From contig JADMKA010000103.1 in the NCBI GenBank assembly GCA_018780145.1, positions 33,422-97,421 on the forward strand: a DNA stretch of 64,000 nt. Reading direction: 5' to 3'. The position numbers were made by a program, and so were the translations under genes. Positions 48,686 through 57,576 of this stretch are shown here, piece after piece. Position 1 is the first letter of the stretch. Each line of letters begins with the position of its first letter. The notes below the pieces were generated by a model. It was not told where the DNA came from, did not search any database, and saw only the letters and a list, made by a program, of their open reading frames with translations. This stretch comes from Vitreoscilla sp. Lineage in GTDB: Bacteria; Pseudomonadota; Gammaproteobacteria; Burkholderiales; Burkholderiaceae_C.

Positions 48686-49876
48686 ATGCCATTGATCGAC
48701 GACCTGCAGGCCGATGCGGCCATGATCGCTTCGCTGCGACGAGAGATCCATGCCCATCCGGAACTCTGCTTCCAGGAGGTCCACACCTCGGATCTGGTGG
48801 CCCGCTCGCTGACTGAGTGGGGCATCCCCATCCACCGGGGCCTCGGCAAGACCGGCGTGGTGGGCATCGTCAAGTCCGGCAGCAGCCCGCGGGCCATCGG
48901 CCTGCGTGCCGACATGGACGCGCTGCCGATGACCGAGCACAACCGCTTCGCCCATGCCAGCCGGTTCCCGGGCCGCATGCATGCCTGCGGGCACGACGGC
49001 CACACGGCCATGCTGCTGGCCGCCGCGCGCCACCTGGCCAAGCACCGGGGTTTCGACGGCACCGTCTACCTGATCTTCCAGCCCGCCGAAGAGGGCGGCG
49101 GCGGCGCGCGCGAGATGATCAGGGACGGCCTGTTCGACAAGTTCCCGATGGACGCCGTGTACGGCATGCACAACTGGCCCGGCATGGGCGCCGGCCAGTT
49201 CGCGGTCTGCGACGGGCCCGCCATGGCGTCGAGCAACGAGTTCAAGATCACCATCACCGGCCGTGGCTCGCACGCCGCCCAGCCGCAGAACAGCATCGAC
49301 CCGGTGCCGGTCGCCTGCCAGATGGTGCAGGCTTTCCAGACCATCGTCACCCGCAACAAGAAGCCCACCGACGCCGCCGTGATCTCGGTAACGATGATCC
49401 ACACCGGCGAGGCCACCAACGTGGTGCCCGACACCTGCGAGATCGAAGGCACGGTGCGCACCTTCACGCTGGAGGTGCTGGACCTGATCGAGCGCCGCAT
49501 GCGCGAGATCGCCCAGCACACCGGCGCGGCCTTCGGCGCCAGCGTGCAGTTCGACTTCCACCGCAACTACCCGCCCACCATCAACCACACGGCCGAGGTC
49601 GGCTTCCTGCGCAGCGTGATGCGCGAGCTGGTAGGCGAGGCCAACACCCTCGAGTTCGAGCCGGCCATGACAGCCGAGGACTTCAGCTACTTCCTGCTGG
49701 ACAAGCCAGGCGCCTACTTCGTGATCGGCAACGGCGACGGCAGCCACCGCGTCTCCGGCCACGGCATGGGCCCCTGCACCCTGCACAACCCGAACTACGA
49801 CTTCAATGACGGGTTGATCGCGCCGGGGGCGGCGCTGTGGGTGCGGCTGGCAGAGCGATTTCTCGCCGCAGGGTGA
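48686..49876 (+). CDS. M20 family amidohydrolase (hippurate hydrolase/N-acyl amino acid deacylase type)
   Basis: 396 aa. Metal-site motifs GLRADMDALPM, HACGHDGHTAML (Cys101, His103) and the Glu135-Glu136 pair in QPAEEGGGGA are those of the amidohydrolase subgroup with a cysteine metal ligand. A dimerisation domain lies in the middle (ITGRGSHAAQP). It releases amino acids from N-acyl conjugates in the cytoplasm. It is divergent from the molybdopterin oxidoreductase gene by 61 bases. Confidence 0.92.
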   Translation: MPLIDDLQADAAMIASLRREIHAHPELCFQEVHTSDLVARSLTEWGIPIHRGLGKTGVVGIVKSGSSPRAIGLRADMDALPMTEHNRFAHASRFPGRMHACGHDGHTAMLLAAARHLAKHRGFDGTVYLIFQPAEEGGGGAREMIRDGLFDKFPMDAVYGMHNWPGMGAGQFAVCDGPAMASSNEFKITITGRGSHAAQPQNSIDPVPVACQMVQAFQTIVTRNKKPTDAAVISVTMIHTGEATNVVPDTCEIEGTVRTFTLEVLDLIERRMREIAQHTGAAFGASVQFDFHRNYPPTINHTAEVGFLRSVMRELVGEANTLEFEPAMTAEDFSYFLLDKPGAYFVIGNGDGSHRVSGHGMGPCTLHNPNYDFNDGLIAPGAALWVRLAERFLAAG

Positions 49877-49971
49877 TGTCCGCATCTGACCTGTTCTCGT
49901 CCGTTGCAGGGCTGGTGAAGAGGTGTGACGTGGCCGAAGATGACCCCATCGCAACCTGACCGGACCCCCAC

Positions 49972-50529
49972 ATGCCCCACACTGCCCTGCTCCTGATCGA
50001 TGTCCAGCAGTCCTTCCGCCACCGGCCCTACTGGAACGGCGCCGACGCCGAAGCCTTCCTCGAACGCAGCAATGCGCTGATCGCCGGCTGCCAGGCCGCC
50101 GGCATCCCGATCGTGCGGGTGTCCCACACGGACGGGCCCGACGAGGCCGCCAACCCGTTCTCCCACGCCAGCGGCCACATCCGGCCGCTCGACGGCCTGC
50201 GCCCGTTCGACCCCGCGCTCTCGGTGGAGAAGCACCGCCACAGTGCGCTGGTCGGCACCGGCCTGAGCATCTGGCTGCACCAGCAGGGCATCCGCCGGCT
50301 GATCGTCGCCGGCATCCGCACCGAGCAATGCTGCGAGACCACCACGCGGCACGCCAGCGACGAAGGCTGGGAGGTCGACTTCGTCACCGAGGCCACCCTC
50401 ACCTTCGACATGACCACGCCAGGCGGCGCGCCGCTGCCGGCCGCGCTGATCCGCGAGCGCACCGCCACCGTGCTGGCGGGCCGTTTCGCCACACTGGCCA
50501 CGGTCGAGCAGGCGCTGGCCCGCGCATGA
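49972..50529 (+). CDS. Cysteine hydrolase, isochorismatase-like
   Basis: 185 aa. Catalytic Asp10 in LLLIDVQQSF, Lys87 in SVEKHRHSAL and nucleophile Cys120 or Cys121 in GIRTEQCCET form the triad of the isochorismatase/nicotinamidase superfamily. Substrate unknown. The stop overlaps the GlxA-type regulator start (ATGA), so the regulator probably controls this gene or responds to its substrate. Confidence 0.88.
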   Translation: MPHTALLLIDVQQSFRHRPYWNGADAEAFLERSNALIAGCQAAGIPIVRVSHTDGPDEAANPFSHASGHIRPLDGLRPFDPALSVEKHRHSALVGTGLSIWLHQQGIRRLIVAGIRTEQCCETTTRHASDEGWEVDFVTEATLTFDMTTPGGAPLPAALIRERTATVLAGRFATLATVEQALARA

Positions 50530-51527
50530 AGCTGCAGGCCGCGCCGCGCGTGGAACCGGTCCAGGTGCTGTTCGTCGTGTTGCCCGAGACCCTGCTGCTC
50601 GATCTGGCCGGGCCGGCCGAAGCCTTCCGTCTCGCCAACCAGCAACTGCGCCAGGCAGGCCACCCGGCGGCGTTCGAGATGCATTTCGCCGGCCCGCAGG
50701 GCGAAGCGCGTTCCTCCGTGGGCTTGCTGCTCGCCGACCTGCAACCCTTACCGGCCAGGTTGGCCTCACCGACCTGGGTGGTGTTGCTCGGCCGGCCCGG
50801 CGAGGCGGGTGAGGTCGTCCGCCGCGAGGGGCCCTGGCTGCAGGCACGGCAGTGGCTGGCCGAGGTGGTGGCGCCGGCGCTGCTGGCCGCCGACACGCCG
50901 CACCGCCTGCTCACCGTCTGCGTCGGCGCGCTGCTGGCGGCCGATGCGGGCCTGCTGGCTGGCCGCGCGGTCACCACCCACCACGAACTGCTGGCTGAGC
51001 TCGCCCGCATCGCCCCCATGGCCCAGGTGCATGCGAACCGCCTGTTCGTGCAGGATGGCCCGGTGTGGACCAGCGCCGGCATCACCGCCGGCATCGACCT
51101 GGCGCTGCAGTGCATCGCCGGCCACGCGGGTGAAGCAGTGGCGGCGGCGGTCGCCCAGGTGATGGTGGTGTTCCACCGCCGGGGCGCGGAGGATCCGCAG
51201 TTGTCCCCGCTGCTGCGCCACCGCAGCCACCTGCACCCGGCGGTGCAGCGTGTGCAGACTGCGGTCACCACCGAGCCGTCAGCCGAGTGGACAGCCGAGC
51301 GCCTGGCCGCGGTGGCCCATGTCACGCCGCGCCACCTGGGCCGCTTGTTCCAGGCCCATGCCGGCTTGTCGCCGCAAGACTTCGTGCAGGCCGTGCGGCT
51401 GGCCCGGGCCGACGACGCCATCGCGGCGGGCATGGCGCGCCAACAGGTGGCCCACTGGGCAGGCTTCACGAGCGACCGGCAGTGGCGGCGCGCCCGCGCC
51501 GCGCGGGCCGGGTCAGGCGCTGAGTAG
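50526..51527 (+). CDS. GlxA-family AraC-type transcriptional regulator
   Basis: 333 aa. The N-terminal DJ-1/PfpI-like domain (about 10-190) has the LLTVCVGALLAADAG nucleophile-elbow sequence around Cys135. The C-terminal AraC HTH (about 240-325) includes LAAVAHVTPRHLGRLFQAHAG. Coupled by ATGA to the isochorismatase-like gene. Regulators of this layout often govern amino-acid or quaternary amine catabolism. Its 3' end overlaps the convergent HAD gene by 15 bases. Confidence 0.88.
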   Translation: MKLQAAPRVEPVQVLFVVLPETLLLDLAGPAEAFRLANQQLRQAGHPAAFEMHFAGPQGEARSSVGLLLADLQPLPARLASPTWVVLLGRPGEAGEVVRREGPWLQARQWLAEVVAPALLAADTPHRLLTVCVGALLAADAGLLAGRAVTTHHELLAELARIAPMAQVHANRLFVQDGPVWTSAGITAGIDLALQCIAGHAGEAVAAAVAQVMVVFHRRGAEDPQLSPLLRHRSHLHPAVQRVQTAVTTEPSAEWTAERLAAVAHVTPRHLGRLFQAHAGLSPQDFVQAVRLARADDAIAAGMARQQVAHWAGFTSDRQWRRARAARAGSGAE

Positions 51528-52151
51528 CCCGAGCCGCACCAGATCGGCCTGCAGCGTCGGCGCGTCGGTGAAGTGCACCGCCTGCCACCCCAGGGCACGG
51601 GCGGCCTCGACGTTCGGCCGGTGGTCGTCGATGAACAGCAGGCCCGCAGCCCGGCGACCGCTGAGTTCCTCCAGCTGACCATAGATCGCCCGATCGGGCT
51701 TGCTGACCTTGGCACGCGCCGAGAACACGCCGCTGTCGAACCAGCCGATGAAGGCGTGATGGCGCTCCAGGTACGCGGCGTAGGGCTCGGGCATGTTGGA
51801 CAGGTAGTGCACCGGCCAGCCGGCCGCCTTGACCCGCCGGAGCAGTTCCACCGTGGCCCCAAGCGGTGCCAGCGAGGGCGGCACCGCGTCGACCACCGCC
51901 CGCACCTCGCCTGGTGGCAGCCCGGTGCGGGCCGAGATGCGGGACACCAGGGCAGGGACCTCGACCAAACCGCTGTCGAAATCGCCCCAGTCGCCACCAT
52001 AGGCCTGGAAGATCTCGCCGACCCAGTGGGCGGCGGATTCGGGCGTGCCGGCACGCGCTGGCAGCACGCGCGCCAGCAAGGCCGCGGGCTGCCAGTCGAA
52101 CAGCACACCGGCGAAATCGAAGACGACGGCCTCGATGCCGTGCGTGCTCAT
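51513..52151 (-). CDS. HAD-family phosphatase (YihX-like)
   Basis: 212 aa from the ATG at 52151. Motif I reads VVFDFAGVLFDW: nucleophile Asp12, but the usual second Asp is replaced by Ala14, as in the YihX/epoxide-hydrolase-N subgroup where that place is not acidic. Motif II HYLSNM, motif III Lys in SKPD and motif IV IDDHRPN are present. It overlaps the pgi start by 4 bases. YihX removes phosphate from glucose-1-P, which fits the sugar context here, but that activity is inferred. Confidence 0.8.
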   Translation of the reverse strand: MSTHGIEAVVFDFAGVLFDWQPAALLARVLPARAGTPESAAHWVGEIFQAYGGDWGDFDSGLVEVPALVSRISARTGLPPGEVRAVVDAVPPSLAPLGATVELLRRVKAAGWPVHYLSNMPEPYAAYLERHHAFIGWFDSGVFSARAKVSKPDRAIYGQLEELSGRRAAGLLFIDDHRPNVEAARALGWQAVHFTDAPTLQADLVRLGLLSA

Positions 52152-53752
52152 CCGCGCAGGCGCGCCAGCAGGCCGGCGGTGGAGCCGTCGAGCCCGGCGG
52201 CGTCGCCGCTGTCGAAGCGAGGCAGCAACTGGCTGCACAGGGCCTTGCCCAGTTCCACCCCCCATTGATCGAAACTGTTGATGCCCCAGATCGCGCCGCT
52301 GGTGAACACGCGGTGCTCGTGCAGTGCGATCAGCGCACCCAGCGAGCGCGGCGTCAGCGACTCCAGCATCAGCGTGGTGCTGGGCCGGTTGCCGGGGAAG
52401 CTGCGGTGGCGCGCCAGCACGTCGCGGTCCAGCGTCTTCGACGCGGTGGGTGCCTGCTCGCCCGCGGCCTCGGCCGCGCTCTTGCCCAGCATCAACGCCT
52501 GGCTCTGCGCGAGGCAGTTGGCCAACAGCTTCTGGTGCAGGCCGGCATGGGTGTGGGTGGGGGTCTTCACGGCGATGAACTCGACCGGGATCACGTCGGT
52601 GCCCTGGTGCAGCATCTGGAAGTAGGCGTGCTGGCCGTTTGTGCCGGGCTCGCCCCACACCACCGGGCTGGTGGCGAAAGGCAGCGCCCGTCCTGCCGCA
52701 TCCACACCCTTGCCATTGGACTCCATCTCGAGCTGCTGCAGGTAGGCCGGGAAGCGCTTCAGCCCCTGGTGATAGGGCGCCACCGAGCGGCTGCCAAAAC
52801 CATGGAAGTTGCGGTACCAGACATCCAGCAGGCCCAGTTGCACCGGCAGGTTGGCCGCCAGTGGCGCGTCGGCAAAGTGCCGGTCCATCGCGTGCGCACC
52901 GGCCAGGAAGGCGCGGAAATTCTCGGCGCCGATGGCGATGGCCACCGGCAGGCCGATGGCGCTCCACAGCGAGTAGCGGCCGCCCACCCAATCCCAGAAG
53001 CCGAAGGTGTCGGTGATGCCGAATTGCGCCGCCGCCGCCAGGTTGGTGGTGACGCCGACGAAGTGGCGCGCGGTGTCGGTGCCACCCTGGGACAGGAACC
53101 ATTCGCGCGCGACCTGCGCGTTGGCCATCGTCTCCTGGGTGGTGAAGGTCTTGGAGGCGACGATGAACAAGGTCGTCTCGGGCTTCAGCCGGCGCAAGAC
53201 CGGGGTGATGTCGTGGCCGTCGACGTTCGAGACGAAGTGCAGCCGCAGGCCGGGGTGCGAATAGGCGTCGAGCGCCGGCACGGCCATCTGCGGGCCGAGA
53301 TCCGAGCCCCCGATGCCGATGTTGACCACGTCGGTGATGCCGCTGCGGGCCACGTCGCGCACCTGTTCGGCGTAGGCCAGCAGACGGTCGAGCACCTCGT
53401 GCACATCGGTGCTGAAGGGGCCCGCACCACGCGGGGCACGCAGCGCGGTGTGCAGCACGGCGCGGCCCTCGGTGGTGTTGATCGGCTCACCGGCCAGCAG
53501 GGCGTCACGCCGGGCGCCCAGCTGGCATTCCTCGGCCAGCTCGACCAACAGGCGGCGGGTGACTTCGTCCCAGCGGTTCTTGGACAGGTCGGCAAAGATC
53601 TCCGGCGCACCGAGTGCGAAGCGCTCGAAGCGCCGCGGGTCGTCGGCAAAGGCCTGGCGCAGGTCGAAGCCGCGGCCATGGCCCTCGAAGTGGCCGCGCA
53701 GCGCGGCCCAGGAGACGGTCTCGTCGGCGCGCGGAGCGGGGTTGGCAGCCAT
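52148..53752 (-). CDS. pgi: Glucose-6-phosphate isomerase
   Basis: 534 aa. NIGIGGSDLGPQM, FIVASKTFTTQETM, FWDWVGGRYSLWSAIGLP (PGI signature), and the C-terminal HTHAGLHQKLLANCLAQSQAL and INSFDQWGVELGK are intact. It interconverts G6P and F6P. It starts 1 base after the transaldolase stop and overlaps the HAD gene, so tal-pgi-HAD is one leftward operon divergent from zwf. Confidence 0.95.
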   Translation of the reverse strand: MAANPAPRADETVSWAALRGHFEGHGRGFDLRQAFADDPRRFERFALGAPEIFADLSKNRWDEVTRRLLVELAEECQLGARRDALLAGEPINTTEGRAVLHTALRAPRGAGPFSTDVHEVLDRLLAYAEQVRDVARSGITDVVNIGIGGSDLGPQMAVPALDAYSHPGLRLHFVSNVDGHDITPVLRRLKPETTLFIVASKTFTTQETMANAQVAREWFLSQGGTDTARHFVGVTTNLAAAAQFGITDTFGFWDWVGGRYSLWSAIGLPVAIAIGAENFRAFLAGAHAMDRHFADAPLAANLPVQLGLLDVWYRNFHGFGSRSVAPYHQGLKRFPAYLQQLEMESNGKGVDAAGRALPFATSPVVWGEPGTNGQHAYFQMLHQGTDVIPVEFIAVKTPTHTHAGLHQKLLANCLAQSQALMLGKSAAEAAGEQAPTASKTLDRDVLARHRSFPGNRPSTTLMLESLTPRSLGALIALHEHRVFTSGAIWGINSFDQWGVELGKALCSQLLPRFDSGDAAGLDGSTAGLLARLRG

Positions 53753-53753
53753 G

Positions 53754-54701
53754 TCAGGCCTCCTGTATCAGGGCATCGAGCTTGGCGGAATCGGCGGCGA
53801 ACTGGCGGATGCCCTCGGCCAGCTTCTCGGTCGCCATCGCATCCTCGTTCAACGCAAAGCGGAACGAGGTCTCGTGGTAGGTCACGGCGCGCAGGTCCAT
53901 CCCCTCGGCGGCCTGGGCGTCGAGCGCTGGCGACAGCGGCGCCTCGCTGGCCTGCAACTGCGCCAGCAGCTCGGGGCTGATGGTCAGCAGGTCGCAGCCC
54001 GCCAGCGCCACGATCTGGCCGGTGTTGCGGAAGCTCGCACCCATCACCTCGGTCTCGATGCCGAAGTGCTTGTAGTGGTTGAAGATCTGCGTCACCGAGC
54101 GCACGCCCGGATCGTTGGCGCCGGACATCGCGGCCTCGTCCCAGGCTGCACCGGCCTGCTTCTTGTACCAGTCGTAGATGCGGCCGACAAACGGGCTGAT
54201 GAGGCGCACGCCCGCCTCGCCGCAGGCCACGGCCTGGCAGAAGCTGAACAACAGCGTGAGGTTGCAGCGGATGCCGTCGCGCTCCAGCGCACGCGCCGCC
54301 TGGATGCCCTCCCAGGTCGAGGCGATCTTGATCAGCACGCGCTCGCGGCCGATGCCGGCTTCCTCGTACAACCCGATCAGGCGCTGGGCGCGCGCGATGG
54401 TGGCCGCGGTGTCGAAGGACAGGCGCGCATCGACCTCGGTGGAGACCCGGCCGGGCACCACCTTGAGGATCTCGCGGCCGAAGCGCACCAGAACCTCGTC
54501 GACGATCTCGGCCAGCGGCCGGCCGCGGTGCGCGGCCACGGTGTCGGTGAGCAGCGGCGCGTAGTCCGGCTGCTGTACCGCCTTGAGGATCAGCGACGGA
54601 TTGGTGGTGGCGTCGCGCGGCGCGTACTGCGCCATCTGCTTGAAGTTGCCGGTGTCGGCCACCACGGTGGTGTAGGCCTTGAGCTGGTCGAGCTGGTTCA
54701 T
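53754..54701 (-). CDS. tal: Transaldolase (TalB type)
   Basis: 315 aa from [18 protein letters not shown], which matches the family start; an in-frame ATG 42 codons upstream lies in the promoter region. [13 protein letters not shown] and the Schiff-base Lys125 in [14 protein letters not shown] are conserved, as are [14 protein letters not shown] and GRIYDWYKK. It moves dihydroxyacetone units in the non-oxidative pentose phosphate pathway. First gene of the tal-pgi-HAD operon. Confidence 0.95.
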   Translation of the reverse strand: MNQLDQLKAYTTVVADTGNFKQMAQYAPRDATTNPSLILKAVQQPDYAPLLTDTVAAHRGRPLAEIVDEVLVRFGREILKVVPGRVSTEVDARLSFDTAATIARAQRLIGLYEEAGIGRERVLIKIASTWEGIQAARALERDGIRCNLTLLFSFCQAVACGEAGVRLISPFVGRIYDWYKKQAGAAWDEAAMSGANDPGVRSVTQIFNHYKHFGIETEVMGASFRNTGQIVALAGCDLLTISPELLAQLQASEAPLSPALDAQAAEGMDLRAVTYHETSFRFALNEDAMATEKLAEGIRQFAADSAKLDALIQEA

Positions 54702-54805
54702 GGTGGTGTGGCCCCGGCCCGCAATCGATGGGCAACGCGACAGCGCGATTAGACCGCTTTCAAGCACCGCGAGGGTTTCCGGCCGGTTACGCAGTCGGGC
54801 ATCGA

Positions 54806-54834
54806 TTGACCGCCGGAAGAAACTCATGCATCAT
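54806..54834 (+). promoter_or_regulatory. zwf: Candidate zwf promoter
   Basis: TTGACC at 54806-54811 and CATCAT at 54829-54834 with a 17-base spacer; the predicted start would fall at about 54841, on the operator-like site. The -10 is poor. Confidence 0.35.
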
Positions 54835-54840
54835 CCAGCG

Positions 54841-54855
54841 TGTAACTTTGTTTCA
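54841..54855. promoter_or_regulatory. Operator-like site O9 upstream of zwf
   Basis: TGTAAC-TTT-GTTTCA, 12 bases before the zwf ATG. One pair of the 6-3-6 palindrome is broken, and it departs from the mal-locus consensus at three positions. zwf is a classical HexR target, and hexR lies just downstream. Confidence 0.4.
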
Positions 54856-54866
54856 CATCGCTGACC

Positions 54867-56312
54867 ATGTCCTTCGACCTCGTTTTCTTCGGCGGCACCG
54901 GCGACCTCACGTGGCGCAAGCTGATGCCGGCCCTGTTCCAGGCCTTCCGCCACGGCAAGCTGCCGGCGGGCGGCCGCATCCTGGCCGTGGCGCGCGACGA
55001 ACGCACCGACGCCGACTACCGCGAGTTCATCCGTGAGCGGTTCTCCGAGGTGGACAGCTCCAAGCGCCCCAAGGACGAGGAGTTCGACCGCTTCGCCGCA
55101 CTGCTGCACTACCGCCGGATGGACCTGTCCCAGCCGGCCGACTATGCTGGCCTGAAGGCCTGGCTCGACGAACGTGGCGCCGACACCGCGGTGCTGTACC
55201 TGGCGACCAGCCCGCACCTCTTTCCGGTGATCTGCGAACAGCTCGGTGCTGCCGGGCTGAACGGCCCGAAGGTGCGTGTGGTGCTCGAAAAGCCGCTGGG
55301 CCACGACCTGGCCAGCGCGCAGGAGATCAACCGCGTGGTGAGTTCGGTGTTCTCCGAGCGACAGGCTTTTCGCATCGACCACTACCTCGGCAAGCCAGCC
55401 GTGCAGAACCTGATGGCGCTGCGCTTTGCCAACGCCTTGTTCGAGCCACTGTGGCGGCGCGAAAGCATCGCCAACATCCAGATCACGCTGGCCGAGTCGA
55501 TCGGCGTGGGTACCCGCGGCGACTTCTACGACCGCACGGGCGCGCTGCGCGACATGATCCAGAACCATGCGCTGCAGTTGCTGACGATGATCGCGATGGA
55601 GCCGCCGTCGTCCAACGACGCCGACGCGATCCGCGACGAGAAGCTGAAGGTGCTGAAGTCGCTCAAACCCTTCACCCGCGAGAGCGTGGCGCGCGACGTG
55701 CTGCGCGGCCAGTACAAGGCCGGCACGGTGGACGGCAAGGCCGTGCCGGGTTACCTCGACGAGGTGAAGGTGCCGCCTGGCAGTGCCTGCGAGACCTTCG
55801 TCGCGCTGCGCACCGAGGTGCAGAGCTGGCGCTGGGCCGGCGTGCCTTTCTACCTGCGCACCGGCAAGCGGCTGGCGGCGCGCGACGCGCAGATCGTGGT
55901 CAATTTCCGCGAGGTGCCGCACCCGATCTTCCCGGGCTCCAGCCGCGCCAACAAGCTGGTGATCAAGCTGCAGCCGGAGGATGGCCTGGAGTTGCACCTG
56001 CTGGCGGCCAAGGGCTCGGCCCAAGGCGAAGCCTTGTCGCCGGTGTCGCTGGACCTGGATTTCGACAAGGCCTTCCCGAGCGAGCGCGTCGGCGCCTACG
56101 AGCGCCTGCTGCTGGATGCAATCGCCGGGCGCCTGAACCTGTTTGTCCGCAGCGACGAGCAGGAACAGGCCTGGCGCTGGGTGGAGCCGATCCTGCACGC
56201 CTGGGAAGCCGACCCCAGCGACCTGAAGACCTATACCGCCGGCAGCTGGGGCCCGCCCGCCTCCAGCGCCATGGTCGCCCGAGACGGCTTCGCCTGGGCC
56301 GAGGAACAATGA
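54867..56312 (+). CDS. zwf: Glucose-6-phosphate 1-dehydrogenase
   Basis: 481 aa. FFGGTGDLTWRKLMPALF is the nucleotide-binding start, RIDHYLGKPAVQNL the substrate signature with the catalytic His region, and PFYLRTGKRL follows. It oxidises G6P to 6-phosphogluconolactone, feeding the pentose phosphate and Entner-Doudoroff routes. Divergent from tal-pgi and followed 108 bases on by the hexR-like gene. No edd/eda or pgl is adjacent in this window. Confidence 0.96.
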   Translation: MSFDLVFFGGTGDLTWRKLMPALFQAFRHGKLPAGGRILAVARDERTDADYREFIRERFSEVDSSKRPKDEEFDRFAALLHYRRMDLSQPADYAGLKAWLDERGADTAVLYLATSPHLFPVICEQLGAAGLNGPKVRVVLEKPLGHDLASAQEINRVVSSVFSERQAFRIDHYLGKPAVQNLMALRFANALFEPLWRRESIANIQITLAESIGVGTRGDFYDRTGALRDMIQNHALQLLTMIAMEPPSSNDADAIRDEKLKVLKSLKPFTRESVARDVLRGQYKAGTVDGKAVPGYLDEVKVPPGSACETFVALRTEVQSWRWAGVPFYLRTGKRLAARDAQIVVNFREVPHPIFPGSSRANKLVIKLQPEDGLELHLLAAKGSAQGEALSPVSLDLDFDKAFPSERVGAYERLLLDAIAGRLNLFVRSDEQEQAWRWVEPILHAWEADPSDLKTYTAGSWGPPASSAMVARDGFAWAEEQ

Positions 56313-56420
56313 TGACGGTCGAAACCCCTGCAGGCCGCAGCGCTGGGCCGCTCCCGAGCAAGGCCCGATCCCCTCGCGGGATCGCACCATGTACCCATGG
56401 GGCGAGGGGTCGACATCATC

Positions 56421-57287
56421 ATGCTTGACCGGATCCGCGCCTCCATTCCCGCCCTGCCGCCCGCCGAGCAGCGGGTGGCCAAGCTGGTGCTGCTGGATCC
56501 GCGCAGCTTTGCGTCGATGCCGGTCACCGAGTTGGCCGAGCGTTCGCACGTCAGCAAGCCGACCGTGGTGCGCTTTTGCCGCAGCGTGGGCTATGACGGC
56601 CTGGCCGACTTCAAGCTCAAGCTGGCCGGCACGGTGAACGAGGGGGTGCCCTTCGTGCACCGCTCGGTGGACGAAGACGACAAGCCCGGCGACCTGATCG
56701 TCAAGGTCATCGACAACGCCGTCAGCGCCTTGCTGAAGTACCGCAACGACGCCACCGGCCACACCTTCGAACGCGCCATGGCCGCGCTGGTCACCACCGC
56801 CCAGCAGGGCGGGCGGGTCGAGTTCTACGGCGTGGGCAACTCCGGCATCGTGGCGCAGGATGCGCAGCACAAGTTCTTCCGCCTGGGCGTGAACACCGCT
56901 GCGATGAGCGACGGCCATGTGCAGGTGATGAGCGCGACCATGCTCAAGCCGGCGGATTGCGCGGTGGTGATCAGCAACTCCGGCCGCAGCCAGGACCTGA
57001 TCGGCGTGGCCGAGATCGCCCAGCGCAAGGGCGCTACGCTGATCGTGATCACCGCCAGCGGTTCACCGCTGGCCAACCTGGCGCTGGGCTCAGGGCAGAT
57101 CCTGCTGGCCGCCAACCACCCGGAAGACTTCGACCGCTACAGCCCGATGGTCTCGCGCATGCTGCACCTGATGATCATCGACATCCTGACCACCGGCGTC
57201 GCGCTCAGGCTGGGCCCGGGGCTGCGGCCGGTGCTGCAGGAGATCAAGCGCAACCTTCGCACCCGCCGCTACGCGCAGCCGGAATAG
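56421..57287 (+). CDS. hexR: RpiR-family regulator, HexR-like
   Basis: 288 aa from MLDRIRASIPALPPAEQRVA, the usual HexR start; an ATG 8 codons upstream is also possible. N-terminal RpiR HTH (about 15-75: SMPVTELAERSHVSKPTVVRFCRSVG) and a C-terminal SIS sugar-phosphate-binding domain (about 120-255: EFYGVGNSGIVAQDAQHKF, VISNSGRSQDLIGVAEIA). HexR senses KDPG and represses central sugar genes in Gamma- and Betaproteobacteria. Location next to zwf supports the name. It is my candidate for the palindromes in the mal locus. Confidence 0.88.
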   Translation: MLDRIRASIPALPPAEQRVAKLVLLDPRSFASMPVTELAERSHVSKPTVVRFCRSVGYDGLADFKLKLAGTVNEGVPFVHRSVDEDDKPGDLIVKVIDNAVSALLKYRNDATGHTFERAMAALVTTAQQGGRVEFYGVGNSGIVAQDAQHKFFRLGVNTAAMSDGHVQVMSATMLKPADCAVVISNSGRSQDLIGVAEIAQRKGATLIVITASGSPLANLALGSGQILLAANHPEDFDRYSPMVSRMLHLMIIDILTTGVALRLGPGLRPVLQEIKRNLRTRRYAQPE

Positions 57288-57294
57288 AGAACAC

Positions 57295-57576
57295 TCAAGC
57301 CAGCGCGAGCAGGTCTTCCACGCCGTACAGCCTGGCCAGGTCGACCAGCCGCTGCGGCGCGTGCTGCACTGAAAAGCCCAGCTGCCGCGCCTGCGCACTG
57401 CGCCTGCATTGCAGGAGCACCGCCAGCGTGGCCGAATCGATGTGCGTCAGCGCGGACGCATCCATGGTCACCGGGCCGCTGGCTTCGGCGATCGCGGCTT
57501 CGAGCGTCTCCAGCGCTGCCCGAGCTTCGGGCAGCGTCAACTGGGCCGGCAACGCCAGGGTGTCGGTGCTGGCCAT
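57295..57576 (-). CDS. mlaB: STAS-domain protein, MlaB-like
   Basis: 93 aa single STAS domain with DASALTHIDSATLAVLLQC, the core found in MlaB, which binds MlaF and is needed for ABC complex assembly. It is the last gene of the mla operon, overlapping the mlaC stop by ATGA. Its stop is 7 bases from the convergent hexR stop. Confidence 0.88.
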   Translation of the reverse strand: MASTDTLALPAQLTLPEARAALETLEAAIAEASGPVTMDASALTHIDSATLAVLLQCRRSAQARQLGFSVQHAPQRLVDLARLYGVEDLLALA

